DNA of 6,051 bases. Origin: an uncultured Bacteroidales bacterium (GTDB lineage: Bacteria; Bacteroidota; Bacteroidia; Bacteroidales; UBA932). Where the stretch lies: contig CAMOGR010000154.1 in the NCBI GenBank assembly GCA_946614205.1, positions 1 through 6,051 on the forward strand, written 5' to 3'. The stretch's first letter is position 1; each line of letters begins with the position of its first letter. The notes below the pieces were generated by a model. That model was not told the DNA's origin, did no database searches, and was given only the letters and a program-made list of their open reading frames with translations. Shown in pieces: positions 1 through 4,427 of this stretch. The translations under genes and the position numbers were made by a program.

Positions 1-564
1 ATTCCCCCCCGCCGCAAGGGCGCCCTCGTGAGGATGGAACCCCGCGGAGACCGTACCCTCCTGGAGTTCGAGATTCCGACCCGAGGTCTGATGGGACTCC
101 GCAGCAACCTGCTTACGGCCACTCAGGGCGAGGCTGTCATAGCCCATCGCTTCAAGGAGTATCAGCCGTACAAGGGCGAAATCGAGCGCCGCAACAACGG
201 TTCGCTCGTGTCCCTGGAGACCGGCGAGGCTATCGCATATTCAATCAACAAGCTGCTCGACCGCGGCCGTTTCTTCGTCGAACCCGGCGAGGAGATTTAC
301 TGCGGACAGGTAGTGGGGGAGCACACCCGCGAGAGAGACCTCAACATCAATATCTGCAAGACCAAGAAGCTCACCAACGTTCGTGCAGCCGGTTCCGACG
401 AGAAGATTATCCTTCCTCCGGCAATCAAGTTCTCCCTCGAGGAGGCTCTGGAGTACATACAGGACGATGAGTTCGTAGAAGTTACCCCTCACCACATGCG
501 AATCCGCAAGATTTTGCTCGATCCGCTTGCCAGAAAGAGAAATAGTGACAGCGAAGATTGTTAA
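1..564 (+). CDS. typA: Ribosome-associated GTPase TypA/BipA, C-terminal 187 residues (5' partial)
   Basis: TypA/BipA is a translational GTPase related to EF-G and LepA that binds the 70S ribosome and supports subunit assembly and stress or cold adaptation. Only the 3' part is present. The frame is open from base 1 and ends at TAA 562-564, giving about 187 residues of a protein usually near 600, so the GTPase domain lies upstream of the window. Family hallmarks are visible: MEPRGDRTLLEFEIPTRG and GLRSNLLTATQGEA in the EF-G domain V-like region, then HRFKEYQPYKGEI, GQVVGEHTRERDLNIN, the basic loop KTKKLTNVRAAGSDE, and LEEALEYIQDDEFVEVTP in the TypA-specific C-terminal domain that contacts rRNA. 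The GTG at 28 is internal, not a start, because conserved sequence continues upstream of it. The reading frame is intact. The DUF177 frame begins 21 bases downstream with no terminator between them. Identification is very secure. Confidence 0.97.
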   Translation: MPPRRKGALVRMEPRGDRTLLEFEIPTRGLMGLRSNLLTATQGEAVIAHRFKEYQPYKGEIERRNNGSLVSLETGEAIAYSINKLLDRGRFFVEPGEEIYCGQVVGEHTRERDLNINICKTKKLTNVRAAGSDEKIILPPAIKFSLEEALEYIQDDEFVEVTPHHMRIRKILLDPLARKRNSDSEDC

Positions 565-588
565 TCCCCGAAATTTTTATTACCTTTG
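558..588 (+). promoter_or_regulatory. Bacteroidota-type promoter for the DUF177-rpmF unit
   Basis: TACCTTTG at 581-588 is an exact match to the Bacteroidota -7 consensus TAnnTTTG. Twenty bases upstream is ATTG at 557-560, close to the -33 element TTTG. The spacing is that expected for the primary sigma factor of this phylum. The promoter overlaps the last codons and stop of typA. Transcription would start a few bases past 588, which puts the apparent TTG start codon of the next gene (586-588) upstream of the transcript start. Seen: the two motifs and their spacing. Inferred: promoter activity. Confidence 0.5.
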
Positions 589-972
589 CAACCCTTTATA
601 GTCAAACTGCACGCCTTGGGCGCTTCCGTAACGGAATACGACCGCACCATCGGCAGGGAGTTCTTTGATAGCTTCGGCGCTCCGGACATTCTGGATGCCG
701 CCCTCAGCGTTGCCGCAGACATAGTGCGCCACGGCGTCACGGTCGATGTGGAGTGTTCCATAAGCGGCACGGTGACAGTTCCTTGCGACCGTTGTCTCGA
801 GCCTCTCGAGCTTCCGGTCGAGGTTGATTTCAGCGAGACCTACGCCCCCGAGGGCGACGTCCTCGACTTCAGCCAGGAGGTTTACGACTACGTCTGCACG
901 GCTCTTCCCATGCAGCGCGTCCATCCCGAGGGCTCCTGCAACAGTGAGACTGTAAAGTTTTTGAGCAAATAG
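586..972 (+). CDS. DUF177/YceD family protein, upstream partner of ribosomal protein L32
   Basis: DUF177 (YceD) proteins are small bacterial and plastid proteins needed for normal 23S rRNA accumulation. They are typically encoded directly before rpmF, as here. The 128-residue product has the family pattern: an N-terminal strand (FIVKLHALG), the CDRC motif at residues 67-70 followed by LEPLELPVEVDF, and a C-terminal LPMQRVHPEGSC segment with a further Cys at 118. A tandem TAG TAA ends the gene, 22 bases before rpmF. The start is uncertain. The frame is that of typA, directly after its TAA, and contains no ATG until near the C-terminus. TTG 586 gives the expected N-terminus but lies inside a promoter -7 element. 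CTG 607 or TTG 616 would remove the first conserved strand. The product is probably cytoplasmic. Family assignment is firm; the exact role in this phylum is inferred. Confidence 0.88.
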   Translation: MQPFIVKLHALGASVTEYDRTIGREFFDSFGAPDILDAALSVAADIVRHGVTVDVECSISGTVTVPCDRCLEPLELPVEVDFSETYAPEGDVLDFSQEVYDYVCTALPMQRVHPEGSCNSETVKFLSK

Positions 973-994
973 TAATAATTTAAAAGATACAACA

Positions 995-1177
995 ATGGCA
1001 CATCCGAAACACAAACTCTCCAAGCAGAGAAGAGACAAGAGGCGTACCCATGATTTCGCCCCCGTCCCCACTCTGGCTACCTGCCCCAACTGCGGCGCCA
1101 CGGTGATGTATCACCGCGTATGCCCTGAGTGCGGCTACTACAGAGGTCGTCAGATTATCGTCAAGAGCGCTGAGTAA
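995..1177 (+). CDS. rpmF: 50S ribosomal protein L32 (zinc-ribbon form)
   Basis: L32 is a small protein of the large ribosomal subunit. This 60-residue product begins AHPKHKLSKQRRDKRR, the typical basic L32 N-terminus, and carries four cysteines as CPNC (30-33) and CPEC (43-46), the zinc-binding C+ form. Length is normal. The ATG at 995 follows an AT-rich leader (TTTAAAAGATACAACA) with no Shine-Dalgarno sequence, as is common in Bacteroidota. The gene follows the DUF177 gene by 22 bases and should share its transcript. In many Bacteroidota, as I recall, fatty-acid or GTPase genes such as fabH, era and der follow; here the + strand unit ends with a tRNA instead. Confidence 0.97.
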   Translation: MAHPKHKLSKQRRDKRRTHDFAPVPTLATCPNCGATVMYHRVCPECGYYRGRQIIVKSAE

Positions 1178-1190
1178 TCCACGCTCTTTT
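1163..1190 (+). terminator. Possible weak terminator or processing hairpin spanning the rpmF stop codon
   Basis: AAGAGCG (1163-1169) and CGCTCTT (1182-1188) form a perfect 7-bp stem with a 12-base loop. The right arm runs into TTTT (1187-1190). The loop contains the rpmF TAA (1175-1177), and the hairpin ends four bases before the tRNA. It could terminate part of the rpmF transcripts or mark the boundary processed at the tRNA 5' end. The stem is short and the T-run has only four bases, so the function is uncertain. Confidence 0.3.
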
Positions 1191-1193
1191 CCC

Positions 1194-1265
1194 GGCTCCT
1201 TAGTTCAACGGATAGAACGGAGGTTTCCTAAACCTTAAATAGTGGTTCGATTCCACTAGGAGCTA
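1194..1265 (+). tRNA. tRNA-Arg (anticodon CCU)
   Basis: The 72-nt sequence folds as a complete cloverleaf. The acceptor stem is GGCTCCT (1194-1200) with AGGAGCT (1258-1264), including one G-U pair at the end, and discriminator A1265. The D stem is GTTC/GAAC (1203-1206/1215-1218). The anticodon stem is GAGGT/ACCTT (1220-1224/1232-1236) with loop TTCCTAA, so the anticodon at 1227-1229 is CCT, reading AGG (Arg). The variable loop is AAAT, and the T stem AGTGG/CCACT carries the loop TTCGATT. No CCA is encoded (CAA follows), so the tail must be added after transcription. The tRNA starts 16 bases after the rpmF stop and has no clear promoter of its own, so it is probably cut from the rpmF transcript. 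Confidence 0.96.
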
Positions 1266-1305
1266 CAAAGAAAGCATCGCCGTCAAGCGATGCTTTCTTT
1301 GTAGC
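1262..1305. terminator. Perfect 19-bp hairpin, probable bidirectional terminator
   Basis: Bases 1262-1280 pair perfectly with 1287-1305 around the six-base loop CGTCAA. The arms are A-rich on the left (ACAAAGAAAGC) and T-rich on the right (GCTTTCTTTGT), so either strand gives a GC core flanked by A and U tracts. It follows the tRNA-Arg on the + strand and lies 27 bases past the stop of the convergent outer-membrane protein gene, so it can end both units. Its left arm includes the last three acceptor-stem bases and the discriminator of the tRNA (1262-1265), so hairpin and cloverleaf compete for those bases until the tRNA is processed. Confidence 0.75.
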
Positions 1306-1332
1306 CTGTTGTTCTCGACTTACTTTGGGGCT

Positions 1333-1974
1333 CTACAGGGCAATTCCCGCGTGCGCTCCAATGGTGGGGCCGATGCTGAGGCCGATGAAGAAGTTGGACT
1401 TGCCCCACAAGTGGAACGCAATGCCCGGTTGCCAGGACCCCCAGAACTTCCAGTCTCCGGGCAGGACGGGAAACTCAGGCTCTGCGCTTGGGGAACGCAC
1501 AACGCCGTTTTCCATATAGTAGTCGCTCATCTTGTAGACGCAGCGCGCTCCGAGCAGGATATCGCTGTACAGGGAGAAATTCTTTCTGTGCCCTAGAGGA
1601 ATATAGTGCCGATGGTAGGCAACTATATTGAAGCGCTGCCCTGTGAAATGGGCCTCGGGGCCGAAGATGAAGAACGTCTGTCCCCACCCTGCGCCCAATC
1701 CGAACACTTTGTTCTGGCTGGTTCGGATTCCGCCTGTAAGGATGAGGGATCCGTCCAGAAACTCCGCATTGGCGCGCAAACTGAACTCCGGTTTCCATCC
1801 CTTTCGCCCTTTCTTGGAGAGATGGGCCTTTACGCTGCTGAAATAATCGGAAACCAGAAAACGGGGCTGTTCAAAATTGAGCTTGTCTCCCTTGGCGACG
1901 GTGGTATCGGCCTCCTGCGCGGCGGCAGAAATGGAGAGCAGAATGGATAATATGGTGATTGTCAGGTGCTTCAT
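1333..1974 (-). CDS. Predicted outer-membrane beta-barrel protein, function unknown
   Basis: I do not recognise a named family. The 213-residue product starts with a clear Sec signal peptide (MKHLTITILSILLSISAAAQ, cleavage probably after the AAA). The mature part is rich in Gly and aromatic residues in alternating, strand-like segments such as SLILTGGIRTS, FGLGAGWGQTFFIFGPEAHF, RFNIVAYHRHYIPLG, SLYSDILLGARCVYK and FFIGLSIGPTIGAHAGIAL. This is typical of small Bacteroidota outer-membrane barrels. The start is set at ATG 1974: the frame continues upstream into the preceding gene, but the signal peptide begins here and the upstream stop is only four bases away (TAG 1979-1981). It is the last gene of the sigma-factor operon, just before a shared terminator. 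Its position suggests an envelope output or sensing component of that operon. It could instead be periplasmic, but the strand pattern argues for a barrel. Confidence 0.78.
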   Translation of the reverse strand: MKHLTITILSILLSISAAAQEADTTVAKGDKLNFEQPRFLVSDYFSSVKAHLSKKGRKGWKPEFSLRANAEFLDGSLILTGGIRTSQNKVFGLGAGWGQTFFIFGPEAHFTGQRFNIVAYHRHYIPLGHRKNFSLYSDILLGARCVYKMSDYYMENGVVRSPSAEPEFPVLPGDWKFWGSWQPGIAFHLWGKSNFFIGLSIGPTIGAHAGIAL

Positions 1975-1978
1975 GGGA

Positions 1979-2422
1979 CTATTGTTTTTCAAACATGGAA
2001 CGTAAGTCATCAAGGGTGGCGCTGCCCTCCAGATAAAGGATGGTAATGATCCAGGTGGCTCCGACGGGTCTGGCCTGGTAGCAAAGATAGCGGCGTACCC
2101 GTGCAAAGGGAGCGGGCTGTATCAAGGCGTATGTCAAGAGTTCGCCCGTCATTTCCGTTTCGGCCGATTGTGCTTCAGCCGCATCGGCCTGAATCAACTC
2201 CGCTACCTTCATGGCCGTCTTCTCATCGACCTGGAACTGAACACTATGGTAGTAATCCAATTTATAAGTGGCCATGCTTTCGCCGCGAGCCTGAGTGATT
2301 ACCATCCGTTTTGCAGGAACAATCTTCCCTATGAAGACAGGATGGCAGTTCAGCCCCCGCTGGGCAAAAGCCGCCCCGGAAAACAGGAGCAAGGCCATTA
2401 TGCACATCAATAACCTTTTCAT
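1979..2422 (-). CDS. Exported DUF6108-like protein of unknown function
   Basis: The 147-residue product has a signal peptide ending AAFA-Q (residues 1-20), so it is exported, probably to the periplasm. No lipobox Cys is at the cleavage site, and no further membrane segment is seen. GLNCHPVFIGKIVPAKRMV near the N-terminus, YKLDYYHSVQF in the middle, and ITILYLEGSATLDDLRSMF at the C-terminus resemble, from memory, the DUF6108 family of Bacteroidales, which often sits in sigma-factor operons; no search was run. ATG 2420-2422 overlaps the upstream stop in an ATGA arrangement, indicating coupled translation. The barrel gene begins four bases after its stop. No biochemical role is known to me; a periplasmic part in the signalling chain of this operon is a guess. 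The gene call is strong, the family name moderate. Confidence 0.8.
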   Translation of the reverse strand: MKRLLMCIMALLLFSGAAFAQRGLNCHPVFIGKIVPAKRMVITQARGESMATYKLDYYHSVQFQVDEKTAMKVAELIQADAAEAQSAETEMTGELLTYALIQPAPFARVRRYLCYQARPVGATWIITILYLEGSATLDDLRSMFEKQ

Positions 2423-2841
2423 CGCTTGAACATTTCGAATAAGTTAATTTCGGCAGGAGAACCGCCGCCAAAGAAATCGGCAAGGGATGACGCGACTGAT
2501 GCCATAACCTGCTGATTGTCGGTGGTTTTCTCCCCATATGAGTAACAGACATAGAGCTCTTCACCTGTTTGGGTCCCGCTATTCCTGATGGTAAAACCGA
2601 TGGCAACGACAGCGGCAATACTGGCGGCAGCGGCAACCAAAGGGAGGAGACGTACTTTGCTTGCTCTCCGGGCCTTTTTCTCTTTGCCGATGGAGAGATA
2701 ACCCAAAACGCCCCTGAGTTCATCGAATTCAGGATCGTCCACCCGTGCAACATACCGGGCCAGTTCCCACTCCTCTTTGGAAGTGGTTTCGGCATCCCAG
2801 TACCGCTGCATAAGGCCCAAGTATTTTTCTTTATCTGTCAT
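2419..2841 (-). CDS. Single-pass membrane protein, putative anti-sigma factor
   Basis: The 140-residue product has a cytoplasmic acidic helical N-terminus of about 55 residues (YWDAETTSKEEWELARYV), a basic patch KEKKARRASK at 53-62, one membrane helix at about 64-85 (VRLLPLVAAAASIAAVVAIG), and a tail of about 55 residues beyond the membrane. The basic patch predicts the N-terminus in the cytoplasm. This layout, encoded directly after an ECF sigma gene and overlapping it by 11 bases, is that of anti-sigma factors that bind the sigma factor at the membrane. No HxxxCxxC zinc motif is present, so it would be a zinc-less type. The outer segment CYSYGEKTTDNQQVM resembles a short motif I recall from similar Bacteroidales operon proteins. 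The anti-sigma role rests on architecture and position, not on a recognised domain. Confidence 0.8.
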   Translation of the reverse strand: MTDKEKYLGLMQRYWDAETTSKEEWELARYVARVDDPEFDELRGVLGYLSIGKEKKARRASKVRLLPLVAAAASIAAVVAIGFTIRNSGTQTGEELYVCYSYGEKTTDNQQVMASVASSLADFFGGGSPAEINLFEMFKR

Positions 2842-3307
2842 CTTTCAAAGCGTCTCTAAGTGTTTTGCGGGCGCGGGAGAGTTGCATCCTTACTGCCGTA
2901 GCGTTCATTCCCAACTCCGCCGCTATCTCTTCCAGGGTTCGTCCTCCGTATTCTTTCTCCTCCAGTATGTATCGTTGTGTGTCTGTTAACTTCGCTTGAA
3001 TCTTCTCCTTCATCTGGGCGAAGGCCCGTTCTTTTTCCTGCGTATCGGAACTGTCATCAGCATAGTCCCTTTCCAAGGGAACTGACCGGACTCGTCGGCG
3101 TTCATTCAGGCTGGCATTCCGGACCGTCCGGGTAAGCAGCGCCTCAGCTTCCTTTTCCGACTGTAGCGGATACTGCCGGCGCCAGAGCCTCACGAAGCTG
3201 TCCTGCAGGATATCCTCCGCGCCATCGGCATCCGGCAAGATTCTGCTGGAAACCCTTTTAAGCTTCTGCCGAAGCCGAATGAACGCATCTGTCAGGTAAT
3301 CAGCCAT
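2831..3307 (-). CDS. ECF-type RNA polymerase sigma factor (sigma-70 family)
   Basis: The 158-residue product has the two-domain ECF layout. Region 2 includes AEDILQDSFVRLWRRQ (residues 30-45), the polymerase-binding and -10 recognition segment. Region 4 runs from about 107 (LTDTQRYILEEKEYGGRTLE) through the helix-turn-helix IAAELGMNATAVRMQLSRAR (128-147) that contacts the -35 element. Length is normal for a short ECF protein, with no extra C-terminal domain. ATG 3307 gives a start in line with family size. It is first in a four-gene operon with a putative anti-sigma factor, a DUF6108-like exported protein and a predicted outer-membrane protein. No SusC/SusD genes are present, so it does not look like a polysaccharide-uptake sigma factor. 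Such operons are often autoregulated. Target genes cannot be told from this window. Confidence 0.93.
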   Translation of the reverse strand: MADYLTDAFIRLRQKLKRVSSRILPDADGAEDILQDSFVRLWRRQYPLQSEKEAEALLTRTVRNASLNERRRVRSVPLERDYADDSSDTQEKERAFAQMKEKIQAKLTDTQRYILEEKEYGGRTLEEIAAELGMNATAVRMQLSRARKTLRDALKDDR

Positions 3308-3344
3308 TGCTGTGGTTATTTCACATTCTTTCTATGTCGTCTAT

Positions 3345-3376
3345 CTATATAACACGCGACCGCTGAGAATGTAACA
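3345..3376 (-). promoter_or_regulatory. Weak candidate promoter of the sigma-factor operon
   Basis: On the - strand, TATATAG (3345-3351) lies 37 bases before the ATG at 3307. GTTAC (3371-3375) stands 19 bases further upstream. A TSS near 3338 would give a leader of about 30 bases. No good TAnnTTTG/TTTG pair was found, so the operon may use an alternative sigma factor, perhaps its own. The motif match is loose; the position is the main argument. Confidence 0.2.
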
Positions 3377-3436
3377 TAGATTCACTGTACTTCTTTGTAT
3401 ATAACTCAGCCAAAATGAGCTTTTGCTTGCAACCAT

Positions 3437-3668
3437 TCATTCCCACAGAGCAGGGAAATCCAAAATGCGGGAGTAGTTTTCCGGATGAAACAGCAAGTAC
3501 TTGAAATCCTGTGCTTTGAGACGGAAATCCGTCTCTGTTCACAGTGAACATATCTCGCTGATAATCCACTCCTTGGTCCTGTGCCTCAATCTTCAACACA
3601 AACTTCTTTTCCCGGTAAGGGGACAATCCCAGGTCGTAAAGCAGCTGCGTCAGCCCCCTTTTTGTGTC
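3437..3668 (-). pseudogene. Remnant of an AbiEii/AbiGii-type nucleotidyltransferase toxin gene
   Basis: Two pieces of reading frame on the - strand look like parts of one lost gene. Piece 1 (about 3668 to 3528) encodes DTKRGLTQLLYDLGLSPYRE, KKFVLKIEAQDQGVDY and QRDMFTVNRDG. From memory this resembles the mid-part of AbiEii-like nucleotidyltransferases, where a KIEVxDQ strand follows the catalytic domain. Piece 2 (3538 to stop TGA 3437-3439), in another frame, encodes TDFRLKAQDFKYLL then FHPENYSRILDFPALWE. This resembles the C-terminus of the same proteins, which end in a LLF...RILDF motif. Family members are about 200-300 residues, so the N-terminal catalytic part with its GGTA-like motif and roughly 70-80 middle residues are missing. 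Piece 1 has no ATG and runs open into the response-regulator gene. The open frame 3345-3626 is piece 1 with a shifted, meaningless tail. No antitoxin gene is adjacent. Confidence 0.5.
3518..3550. repeat. Two adjacent perfect inverted repeats
   Basis: GAGACGGA-AA-TCCGTCTC (3518-3535) has 8-bp arms around two bases. The next base starts TGTTCAC-A-GTGAACA (3536-3550), with 7-bp arms around one central base. They sit exactly where the two frames of the toxin-gene remnant meet. They may mark the deletion point or form a protein-binding dyad. No T-run follows on either strand, so they are not a standard terminator. Confidence 0.6.
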
Positions 3669-3682
3669 ATTGGCGCAGTGCT

Positions 3683-4420
3683 TTATTTCTGTGCATTCAG
3701 GGCGGCGAGAAGGGCGCTCAGTCCGTTGAGTGTCAGCGTAATGCTCAGCGTGCGTCCTTCCGGGGACGTCAGGGTGCAGCAGTGCTGCTGCCTGTCGATG
3801 CTGCGGACCATGTCGATGTTTACAATCGTACTGCGGTCTGCCCGGAGAAAGCGGCCTTTGCCCAGGAGCCTTCTCTCAATGGACAGCAGGTTTTCGAGAA
3901 TCAGATACTCCTGCTCGAAAGAAACAAGCATCGCGTAATTCCCTTCGGCTTTGAAGGCGGCAATCTCGTCCGGGGGCAGGAAGACCTGGGTGTTGACGGA
4001 TTTGAAGGACAGCCTCTCTGGTGTCCTCGGCCGGCCTGCATCACGGGCCCGGTCGTTAGCCTTTGCAATTGCGTGCATCAGCTCAGCCTTTCCAACCGGT
4101 TTCAGGAGGTAATCCACCGCCGACAGCTTGATGGCGCTCATCAGATATTCCCGGTCGGAATAGGCCGTCGTGAAAATGACGTATGGCAAGGGAATGGTCT
4201 GCCGCAGTTCCTCAAGCAGGCTGATGGAGTCTCTCCCTCCCAGCTGTATATCCAGAAAGAGCAGGTCCGGCCGATGGCGGAGAATGCTCTCCATGGCCGA
4301 TTCATAGCTGTCGCAATCGTCAACTACGTCCAGCTGTTGCCTGTGCTCCTCCAGTTTGGCAAGGAGCGAGAGCCGGGGCAGCCGTTCGTCTTCCACCACA
4401 ATGGTTTTCAGTCTGTTCAT
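3683..4420 (-). CDS. LytTR-family response regulator
   Basis: The 245-residue product joins a receiver domain (about 1-120) to a LytTR DNA-binding domain (about 138-240). Receiver residues are all present: acidic pair E10 D11, phosphoacceptor D57 in LLFLDIQLGG, Thr in IFTTAYSD (84-85), and K107 in VDYLLKPVGK. The LytTR domain shows IAAFKAEGNYAMLVSFEQEY, then LLSIERRLLGKGRFLRADRS and TIVNIDMVRSIDR, matching the family pattern of ExxxxY, a strand, then F.R.HRS..VN. The start is ATG 4420, since MNRLKTIVVEDE begins the receiver domain; the frame is open further upstream but only over the kinase gene. It follows the LytS-type kinase gene by seven bases and must be its partner. Such regulators bind direct repeats upstream of a few target genes. 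The nearest downstream unit on the same strand is the sigma-factor operon, which could be a target, though no clear LytTR repeats were found there. Confidence 0.95.
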   Translation of the reverse strand: MNRLKTIVVEDERLPRLSLLAKLEEHRQQLDVVDDCDSYESAMESILRHRPDLLFLDIQLGGRDSISLLEELRQTIPLPYVIFTTAYSDREYLMSAIKLSAVDYLLKPVGKAELMHAIAKANDRARDAGRPRTPERLSFKSVNTQVFLPPDEIAAFKAEGNYAMLVSFEQEYLILENLLSIERRLLGKGRFLRADRSTIVNIDMVRSIDRQQHCCTLTSPEGRTLSITLTLNGLSALLAALNAQK

Positions 4421-4427
4421 CGCAATG

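Larger units (their letters stand above)
3308..3682. other. 375-bp gap without an intact gene, looks AT-rich; holds toxin-gene remnant, inverted repeats and operon leader
   Basis: This stretch between the sigma-factor gene and the end of the response-regulator gene is visibly richer in A and T than its neighbours. From right to left it holds a decayed AbiEii-like coding remnant (about 3437-3668, - strand), two adjacent perfect inverted repeats (3518-3550), and about 130 bases of leader in front of the sigma gene. No strong terminator is visible just past the response-regulator stop at 3683. Confidence 0.7.

Noticed and set aside
1194..1304. tRNA-Arg 3' end as an attachment site for an integrated element
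   Set aside because: No integrase gene and no second copy of the tRNA 3' end were seen in the window. The repeat at this spot is an inverted hairpin, not a direct repeat.
1309..1950. + strand open frames opposite the outer-membrane protein gene
   Set aside because: The - strand frame has a signal peptide, beta-strand pattern and operon spacing. The + strand frames have none of these.
2262..2795. 177-residue - strand open frame overlapping the anti-sigma and DUF6108-like genes
   Set aside because: It is in a different frame from two well-supported genes joined by an ATGA overlap, and it shows no domain.
3345..3626. 93-residue - strand open frame as an intact small gene
   Set aside because: Its start would be a TTG within sequence that continues open upstream. 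Only its first half resembles a known family, and the second half is out of frame with the matching C-terminal piece. Treated as a pseudogene.
3603..3662. Short inverted repeats after the response regulator (for example GCTG-CGT-CAGC near 3644) as a terminator
   Set aside because: The stem is only four pairs and no T-run follows on the - strand; this is expected by chance.
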